Below, in pieces: positions 55,741-64,000 of a DNA stretch of 64,000 nt. The DNA is from Ascidia mentula. Its lineage: Eukaryota; Chordata; Ascidiacea; Phlebobranchia; Ascidiidae. Below the pieces are notes generated by a model. That model ran no database searches. It was not told the origin of the DNA and saw only the letters and a list, made by a program, of their open reading frames with translations. Each line of letters begins with the position of its first letter. Position 1 is the first letter of the stretch. A program made the position numbers and the translations under genes. The DNA lies in contig OX387200.1 in NCBI GenBank assembly GCA_947561715.1, forward strand, positions 18,664,501 through 18,728,500, given 5' to 3'.

Positions 55741-56947
55741 ATGGGAAGCTTAACAACTCAGGAAATCTCACAGGTGAGGCATTCTAAAACACTATAACAG
55801 CTTAGTAATGACATTACTTTTGTACAGGGTGATGCTGAAATTATTAATTGGACTGTCAACTCACAGGGGGGACGTACGAAAAATAACAAACTCCAGGTAA
55901 TGAATTTTGTAGTGGCATAATTTTCACAAATCACACATAGGATTACATTGAAAATACATGAAGCATAGTTACTACTAAGATAAATAATTATATCTTTTCA
56001 AATGTAAAAACACCATATAACCCTACAATATCTTGATGTAAATTGTAAAAACATATTTTTTTTAATTTACAAACTCAATGAAAATGGTTTACTTGGGTTT
56101 AAGGGTTTGTCAAGGTTTAGCATTTAACATAGCCACCTTCACACTTTTCTATATAGGTGGCTTTGCTTCACCACAAAGATGATAATGGACATGCAGATCA
56201 AATAAAGCAAGAATTGGAAAACAGCAATAAATTTGACAACTGCAACATTGTTTTGGAAAAAGATTTTGTTTCAGCTGGCGGGGATGCAAAAGTTAAAGCC
56301 ATTATTCCACTCATTCACTCAAAATGATGGTTATTCACAACATCATGAAGCAATAGCTCAACACCAGTCTCTTACAGAAAAGAAAAAGATTTTCGCAGTT
56401 CAGGTACCTGATGATAATCAGCAGTTACCAGTCGAACTTGCTGCTTACGAAACAGCAGTCATGGGAAAGGATCTTGTGGAAAAGTTAAGAAAAGCTTGTG
56501 TAAGTAGTTTAATTGTGGCCAGTTGAAACATACAAAACTGAAAGGTTTATAACTCTAAACTTTGCTGTAAGTAGGATCAAGAACTTTGTGCGCCTAAAGC
56601 CTAAAGCATATACTTTGCCTCAAATATACATAGATTATTCCGGGTTTTACTTTGTCTGACATCCTAGAAAATCTGTAGCATGTGCTTTTACCGATACAAT
56701 TTGTATTAACTCTTGAGGCCAATTACAAGCACAGCTAAAAATCATTGGGTAGGATACGTAACATTTGTAACAACACCAATATGAGCTATTGTACAATTGC
56801 AGACATACAAAGTCCAAAAATTGTTGGTCAATTACATTAAAGCTCTATTGACGTTAGCGCTTAACACAACTAGTATAATGTGAAATGCCCGTTAATAATA
56901 CTCTGAAACTTTCTTTGTAGACAAACCAGACTTTGGATACATGTTAG
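55741..56947 (+). pseudogene. TIR-like gene C, domain deleted
   Basis: Exons correspond to 55741-55773 (MGSLTTQEISQ), 55828-55896, 56157-56499 and 56921-56947. In exon 3 about 38 bp present in D and E are missing after CCACTCATT (56315), removing the strand C block (ILLLVTKHS) and shifting the frame to an early stop. Downstream coding (VQVPDDNQQL) persists out of frame. Confidence 0.7.
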
Positions 56948-57629
56948 CTGCAGCTGGAAGTGGAATTGGCAAAATAAATAAAATTGTATAGTTTTTCTGT
57001 TGGATAATTGAAGAATTTGTTGAATGCATAAGTTCTTGCCGAAACGTTTTTTAAACATGACAATGTTAATAACAGTATGGGCCAGTCTTTTTATTCTCAG
57101 AATTATGAGTAAATCCGTGATTTGTGTTCCTATGACTGTATATGTTGTAAATATTTTGCATTTATATCTACATTAAGCATCATTAGTGACAAAGTATGCA
57201 ACTTGTAGGTGACACTATTGTTTACTGCTCATTTTCAAAACAAAAAAAAAGTACATCCTCAATATCCTTACTTTAGCCTGGGGATCCTGATTTAAAGATT
57301 TTTCTAGTGTTCAGGGAGCAACTTTGCTGTTTTGTTTGCTTCAGCCCTCAGCCACCTTTAAAAAGCAAAACATTTGTTTTTTGCCCAAAGCAAACTACAA
57401 GCATCTAATGCACATTGAAAACTATGTTCAAAATTCAATTCACCACTATTTATCTGAATAATGTGCACCTTTTGCAACTATTATGCTTTTTACAGTGTGA
57501 ATAAAACACAATTATCATGAGCTTTTATTGTAGTTTGTGTCTCTGAACCAATCACTGTATTGTAGTTAGGAAATAAGTTTTTTTTTTGGCACATTACAAT
57601 CAGAAGGAGAAACATGATGCATTATCATC

Positions 57630-58285
57630 ATGCGCGTATCCAGGATTTTTTTAAGGGGGGGTCCAAACTTTTTTGGGAACTCTCTGATTTTCAGGTGTAA
57701 AACAATGCGCTCATTTTCCGTCAAACAACACAATCGTAGGGTGCAGGGAGTAATAATTAATGCTTTCAGAGAAACTCGCAGTGGGCGGGTGGGTGCGACG
57801 AAAAATTGAACAAAATCATCACTGCAGTCGTTCAACTTTTTTTTTTGCAAAAGGCATTTTAGAAAAACAAAATTAGGTAATCCAATGGAGCAAGGAATGC
57901 TGGAGGCTACAATGCATGCAAGAGATTTTTCATACAGCGAGAAATTATGTTGCAATAACTCCTTACTCATAGCTTCCACGTTTGATCGCTTTACACACGA
58001 AAATACAGATATACAAGGTTTATTGGAAAATGATGTGTTGATTGTTTGCAAAGTTGATTTTTTGAGGTTGTTGGTTTCTGTTATGCCTTAAATTCTTTGA
58101 ATTTTTGTACAATTTAAAAAAAAAAATTTTAAATCTTTTTCTTCTTGCATTAGATCAAAATCTGAAAGGTGGCGCCATAACCATGATAGTTCAAGCATTG
58201 CACAATCCCATGTCGAATTACAGCAACGGTTTTTGGGCTACTTCTGGACAGGCGTTGGGCGGTTTTGGAAAATTTAACCTGGCAA
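57630..58285. repeat. Eroded hAT-like copy between genes C and D
   Basis: Matches 54820-55473 in its right part and ends ACCTGGCAACACTA. Left part begins near CGCGTATCCAGGATTTTTTT. Confidence 0.65.
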
Positions 58286-58517
58286 CACTACTTTGGTGTT
58301 TCAAACGCATACGTTGGTAATAAAAAACGGCATTTAAACCAATAATCTTTTGAATAAAACACGCTGTTAACACAATGGCATCTGTATTTTTATTTGGGTA
58401 ATCAGGCTTTTAAAAAATAATGCGATATGGATTTTGACAATAAAATCACACCACTACGTTTAATGTATGTAGTTGCATGTAGGTTTTTTGTTAAAAGTCA
58501 ACTAGTTTTGTGCAGAA

Positions 58518-59752
58518 ATGGGAAGCTTAACAACTCAGGGAATCTCACAGGTGAGGCATTCTAAAAAAACTATGACAGCTTAGTAATGTCATTACTTATG
58601 TACAGGGTGATGCTGAAGGTATTAATAGGGCTGTCGCCTGTCAGGAGGGACGTCCGAAAAATAATAAACTGCAGGTAAAGAATTTTGTAGAGACATAATT
58701 TTCATAATTCACACATAGGATTACATTGAAAATACATGAAGCATAGTTACTACTAAGATAAATAATTATATCTTTTCAAATGTAAAAACACCATATAACC
58801 CTACAATATCTTGATGTAAATTGTAAAAACATATTTTTTTAATTTACAAACTCAATGAAAATGGTTTACTTGGGTTTAAGGGTTTGCATTTAACATAGCC
58901 ATCTTCACACTTTTCTATGTAGGTGGCTGTGCTTCACCACAAAGAAGATAATGACCATGCAGATAAAATAAAGCAAGAATTGGAAAACAGCAATAAATTT
59001 GACAACTGCAACATTGTTTTGGAAAAAGATTTTGTTCCAGCTGGCGGGGATGCAAAAGTTAAAGCCATTATTCCACTCATTAAGGAGAGTGAATGCATCC
59101 TTTTGCTTGTAACTAAACACTCGGAAAATGATGGTTATTCACAACATCATGAAGCAATAGCTCAACACCATTCAATTACAGAAAAGAAAAAGATTTTCGC
59201 AGTTCAGGTACCTGATGATAATCAGCAGTTACCGATCGAACTTGCTGCTTACGAAACAGCAGTCATGGGAGAGGATCTTGTGGAAAAGTTAAGAAAAGCT
59301 TGTGTAAGTAGTTTGATTGTGGCCAGTTTAAACATACAAAACTGAAAGGTTTATAACTCTAAACTTTGCTGTAAGTAGGATCAAGAACTTTGTGCGTCTA
59401 AAGCCTAAAGCATATACTTTGCCTCAAATATACATAGATTATTTTGGGTTTTACTTTGTCTGACATCCATAGAAAATCTGTAGCATGTGCTTTTACCGAT
59501 ACAATTTGTATTAACTCTTGAGGCCAATTACAAGCACAGCTAAAAATCATTGGGTAGGATACGTAACATTTGTAACAACACCAATATGAGCTATTGTACA
59601 ACTGCAGACAAACAAAGTCCAAAAATTGTTGGTCAATTATATTAAAACTCTATTGAGGTTAGCGCTTAACACAACTAGTATAATGTGAAATGCCAGTTAA
59701 TAATACTCTGAAACTTTCTTTGTAGACAAAACAGATTTTGGATATATGTTAG
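58518..59752 (+). CDS. TIR-like gene D, 169 residues
   Basis: Exons 58518-58550 (MGSLTTQGISQ), 58606-58674, 58923-59303 and 59726-59752. Intact, same four-exon plan as A and B; strand C ILLLVTKHSEND and loop FVPAGG kept. Differs from A/B in the helix after strand C (YSQHHEAI against YSDHHAVV) and near the end (EDLVEKLRKAC). Lacks the 50-bp minisatellite promoter. Confidence 0.55.
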
Positions 59753-60429
59753 CTGCAGCTGGAAGTGGAATTGAAAAAATAAATAAAATTGAAAAGTTTT
59801 TCTGTTGGATAATTGAAGAATTTGTTTGATGCACAAGTTCTTGCTGAAACGTTTTTCAAACATGACAATGTTAATAACAGTATGGGCCAGTCTTTTTGTT
59901 CTCAGAATTATGAGCAAATCCGTGATTTGTGTTCCTATGACTGTATTTGTTGTAAATATTTTGCATTTACGTTTACATGAAGCATCATTAGTGACAAAGT
60001 ATGCAACTTGTAGGTGACACTATTGTTTACTGCTTATGTTTAAAATTAAACAAAGTACATCCTCAATACCCTTACTTTAGCCAGGGGATCCTGATTTAAA
60101 GATTTTTCTAGTGTTCAGGGAGCAACGTTGCTGTTTTGTTTGCTTCAGCCCTTAGCCACCTTTAAAAAGCAAAACATTTGTTTTTTGCCCAAAGCGAACT
60201 ACAAGCATCTAATGCACAAAGAAAACTATGTTCAAAACTCAATTCACCACTATTTATCTGAATAATGTGCACCTTTTGCAACTATTATGCTTTTACAGTG
60301 TGAATAAAACACAATTATCATGAGCTTTTATTGTTGTTTGTGTCTTTGAACCAATCACTGTATTGTAGTTAGGGAAATAAGTTTTTTTTGGCACATTACA
60401 ATCAGAAGGAGAAACATGATGCATTATCA

Positions 60430-61095
60430 TCATGCGCGTATCCAGGATTTTTTTAAGGGGGGGTCCAAACTTTTGGGGGAACTCCCTGATTTTCAGGTGT
60501 AAAACAATGCGGTCATTTTCCGTCAAACAACACAATCGTACGGAGCAGGGAGTAATAATTAATGCATCCAGAGAAACTCGCAGTGGGCGGGTGGGTGCGA
60601 CGAAAATATGAAACAAAATCATCACTGCAGTCGTTGAACTGTTTTTTTTTTCAAAAGGCATTTTAGAAAAACAAAATTAGGTAATCCAATGGAGCAAGGA
60701 ATGCTGGAGGCTACAATGCATGCAAGAGATTTTTCATACAGCAAAAAATATGTTGCAATAACTCCTTACTCATAGCTTCCACGTTTGATCGCTTTACACA
60801 CAAAAATACAGATATACGAGGTTTATTGTAATATGATGTGTTGATTGTTTGCAAATAATTGATTTTTTGAGGTTGTTGGTTTGTGTTATGCCTTAAATTC
60901 TTTAAATTTTTGTACAATGTTGAAAAAAATATTTTCAAATATTTTTCTTCTTGCATTAGATCAAAATCTGATAGGTGGCGCCATAACCATAATAGTTCAA
61001 GCATTGCACAATCCCATGTCGAATTAAAGCAACGGTTTTTGGGCTACTTCTGGACAGGCGTTGGGCGTTTTTGGAAAATTTAACCTGGCAACACT
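60430..61095. repeat. Eroded hAT-like copy between genes D and E
   Basis: Near-identical to 57630-58285; part of the 2.84-kb tandem spacing of D and E. Confidence 0.65.
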
Positions 61096-61323
61096 ACTTT
61101 GGTGTTTCAAACGCATACGTTGGTTATAAAAAACGGCATTTAAACGAATAATCTTTTTAATAAAACAAGCTGTTAACACAATGGCATCTGTATTTTGATT
61201 TGGGTTATCAGGCTTTTAAAAAATAATGTGATATGGATTTTGACAATAAAAGCACACCACTCTTTTTAACGTATGTAGTTGCATGTAGATTTTTTGTTAA
61301 AAGTCAACTAGTTTTGTGCAGAA

Positions 61324-62592
61324 ATGGGAAGCTTAACAACTCAGGGAATCTCACAGGTGAGGCATTCTAAAAAACTATGACAGCTTAGTAATGTCATTAC
61401 TTATGTACAGGGTGATGCTGAAGGTATTAATAGGGCTGTCGCCTGTCAGGAGGGACGTCCGAAAAATAATAAACTGCAGGTAAAGAATTTTGTGGAGACA
61501 TAATTTTCATAATTCACACATAGGATTACATTGAAAATACAAACCTTGACAAACCCTTAAACTCAAGCATAGTTACTACTAAGATAAATAATTAAATCTT
61601 TTCAAATGTAAAAACACCATACAACCCTACAATATCTTAATGTAAATTGTAAAAACATATTTTTTTTTTATTCACAAACTCAATGAAAATTGGTTTGCTT
61701 GAGTTTAAGGGTTTGTCAAGGTTTAGCATTTAACATAGCCACCTTCACACTTTTCTATATAGGTGGCTTTGCTTCACCACAAAGATGATAATGGACATGC
61801 AGATCAAATAAAGCAAGAATTGGAAAACAGCAATAAATTTGACGACTGCAACATTGTTTTGGAAAAAGATTTTGTTCCAGCTGGCGGGGATGCAAAAGTT
61901 AAAGCCATTATTCCACTCATTAAGGAGAGTGAATGCATCCTTTTGCTTGTAACTAAACACTCGGAAAATGATGGTTATTCACAACATCATGAAGCAATAG
62001 CTCAACACCAGTCTCTTACAGAAAAGAAAAAGATTTTCGCAGTTCAGGTACCTGATGATAATCAGCAGTTACCGATCGAACTTGCTGCTTACGAAACAGC
62101 AGTCATGGGAGAGGATCTTGTGGAAAAGTTAAGAAAAGCTTGTGTAAGTAGTTTGATTGTGGCCAGTTTAAACATACAAAACTGAAAGGTTTATAACTCT
62201 AAACTTTGCTGTAAGTAGGATCAAGAACTTTGTGCGTCTAAAGTCTAAAGCATATACTTTGCCTCAAATATACATAGATTATTTTGGGTTTTACTTTGTC
62301 TGACATCCATAGAAAATCTGTAGCATGTGCTTTTACCGATACAATTTGTATTAACTCTTGAGGCCAATTACAAGCACAGATAAAAATCATTGGGTAGGAT
62401 ACGTAACATTTGTAACAACACCAATATGAGCTATTGTACAACTGCAGACATACAAAGTCCAAAAATTGTTGGTCAATTACATTAAAGCTCTATTGAGGTT
62501 AGCGCTTAACACAACTAGTATAATGTGAAATGCCCGTTAATAATACTCTGAAACTTTCTTTGTAGACAAACCAGATTTTGGATACATGTTAG
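61324..62592 (+). CDS. TIR-like gene E, 169 residues
   Basis: Exons 61324-61356, 61411-61479, 61763-62143 and 62566-62592. Almost identical to D (offset about 2840 bp); starts ALLHHKDDNGHADQ where D has AVLHHKEDNDHADK. Intron 2 carries an inverted copy of sequence from its own 3' part (61542-61569). Intact. Confidence 0.55.
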
Positions 62593-63324
62593 CTGCAGCT
62601 GGAAGTGGAATTGGCAAAATAAATAAAATTGTATAGTTTTTCTGTTGGATAATTGAAGAATTTGTTGGATGCATAAGTTCTTGCCGAAACGTTTTTTAAA
62701 CATGACAATGTTAATAACAGTATGGGCCAGTCTTTTTATTCTCAGAATTATGAGTAAATCCGTGATTTGTGTTCCTATGACTGTATATGTTGTAAATATT
62801 TTGCATTTATATCTACATTAAGCATCATTAGTGACAAAGTATGCAACTTGTAGGTGACACTATTGTTTACTGCTCATTTTCAAAACAAAAAAAAAGTACA
62901 TCCTCAATATCCTTACTTTAGCCTGGGGATCCTGATTTAAAGATTTTTCTAGTGTTCAGGGAGCAACTTTGCTGTTTTGTTTGCTTCAGCCCTCAGCCAC
63001 CTTTAAAAAGCAAAACATTTGTTTTTTGCCCAAAGCAAACTACAAGCATCTAATGCACATTGAAAACTATGTTCAAAATTCAATTCACCACTATTTATCT
63101 GAATAATGTGCACCTTTTGCAACTATTATGCTTTTTACAGTGTGAATAAAACAAAATTATCATGAGCTTTTATTGTAGTTTGTGTTTTTGAACCAATCAC
63201 TGTATTGTAGTTAGGAAATAAGTTTTTTTTGGCACATTACAATTAGAAGGAGAAAAATGATGCATTATCATCATGCGCGTATCGAGGATTTTTGAAGAGG
63301 GGCTCCAAACTTTTTGGGGAATTC

Positions 63325-63690
63325 CCCGATTTTCAGGTGTAAACGAAGGTTAAGAATCGCAAAATACGAACGACAGTGTTGGCGCAAATCGTCACATAAA
63401 CGGTGGCTTCCTGGCTTGCGCAATGGTGTAATGCTATGGAACACTCGATACGAGTTTTTGCGGTAGTGCTTACACCGTAGTTTTATTACTACTACTTTCA
63501 AATTATTTTCAAAGAATGGCTTGAATATATTTGTAACCAAAAGGGATCAAATGTGGGCTTACGTTATCAAGAAAACAAACAAACAAAAACTATTTTCCAA
63601 GCAGTGGCCTTATATTCCTCATTGCACCTATGCGAGCGCTAATAGTTGTTTTTAACATGCGTAATATTGGCAACGTGTTTAACAACTACA
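63325..63690. repeat. Copy of the 44620-44995 repeat
   Basis: Shares ACATAAACGGTGGCTTCCTGG, CTTACGTTATCAAGAAAAC and TATGCGAGCGCTAA in order with the interior of the element at 44105. Confidence 0.8.
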
Positions 63691-63750
63691 TTAATCGACT
63701 CAACACACAAGAAAGCCGCTTGCCATTACAACAACGACATTTCGTCCTTA

Positions 63751-63885
63751 GGCCGGGTCCACACTCACGCTTTGCGCCGGCGGATTCTTTGTTTGTTTTA
63801 ATGTCCCGAGCGTACGCCCGCACGCCGGCGTATAATGAAACAAACAAAGAATCCGCCGGCGCAAAGCGTGAGTGTGGACCCGGCC
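63751..63885. mobile_element. Palindromic MITE, 135 bp, TTA duplication
   Basis: GGCCGGGTCCACACTCACGC at the left is perfectly inverse to the right end over about 55 bp, with a central 25-30 bp loop. TTA flanks both sides (63748-63750, 63886-63888), as for PIF/Harbinger elements. The three overlapping open frames here are artefacts of the palindrome. Confidence 0.85.
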
Positions 63886-63897
63886 TTAGACTGACGA

Positions 63898-63985
63898 AAA
63901 TGCAACTTGTTTCGTAACAATGCAACTTGCTTGGTAACAATGCCAAGTGTTCGGTAACAATGACCCCTGTTTGGAAACAATGGCA
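63898..63985. repeat. 20-bp tandem repeat
   Basis: About four units of GTAACAATGCAACTTGCTTG-like sequence directly after the MITE. Confidence 0.75.
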
Positions 63986-64000
63986 AATGAAAGCACGATG

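Noticed and set aside
63630..63986. Overlapping frames on both strands at the right end
   Set aside because: Produced by the GC-rich palindromic MITE and the 20-bp tandem repeat.

Overview
The window is animal nuclear DNA, AT-leaning and dense in repeats. Genes have short GT-AG introns, and two animal families are present: CD20/MS4A-like four-pass membrane proteins and TIR-domain-like proteins. I lean towards a marine invertebrate, possibly a tunicate or other invertebrate deuterostome, but nothing here fixes the species.

Layout. 1-1280 is a dispersed repeat carrying a dead hAT transposase; a second copy lies at 51617-52857. 2661-3949 is a decayed TIR-like gene. 5327-33284 is a tandem family of MS4A-like four-exon-core units. 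There are three copies, and only the last has the terminal exon. Copy 2 is split in intron 1 by a Polinton/Maverick (7520-29735) with a 6-bp target duplication and inverted repeats of about 350 bp. Copy 3 carries a 483-bp hAT-like element exactly at a splice acceptor. 34886-37037 is a nest of non-autonomous elements, including a 610-bp near-palindromic minisatellite. 37518-43480 is a 2.98-kb tandem duplication with two nearly identical TIR-like genes (A, B). 43795-45133 holds a TIR-exon relic and a hAT-type element. 47690-49739 is an intact four-exon gene with a TIR-like domain and a candidate RHIM amyloid motif created across an exon junction. 50520-55490 is repeats. 55741-62592 holds three more TIR-like units (C dead, D and E intact). 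63310-64000 is repeats.

The Polinton encodes a zinc-finger/protein-primed PolB gene and a small unknown gene on the + strand. On the - strand it encodes protease, major capsid, a basic pVI-like protein, minor capsid, integrase with chromodomain, two small conserved proteins and an ATPase. Both inverted repeats carry an inward-facing TATA box, which suits the two converging transcription units. Its central 8,153 bp occur twice head-to-tail with no difference seen, so one unit would be about 14.06 kb. Most of its genes are broken by frameshifts, stops or deletions, and the element looks inactive as read.

The host theme is innate immunity. At least seven TIR-like loci (four to five with intact exons) sit in one cluster, growing by tandem duplication and worn down by transposons. 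The TIR plus candidate RHIM gene is the item most worth following: it resembles in outline the vertebrate adaptor TRIF (TICAM1), but both domain calls rest on reading the sequence alone.
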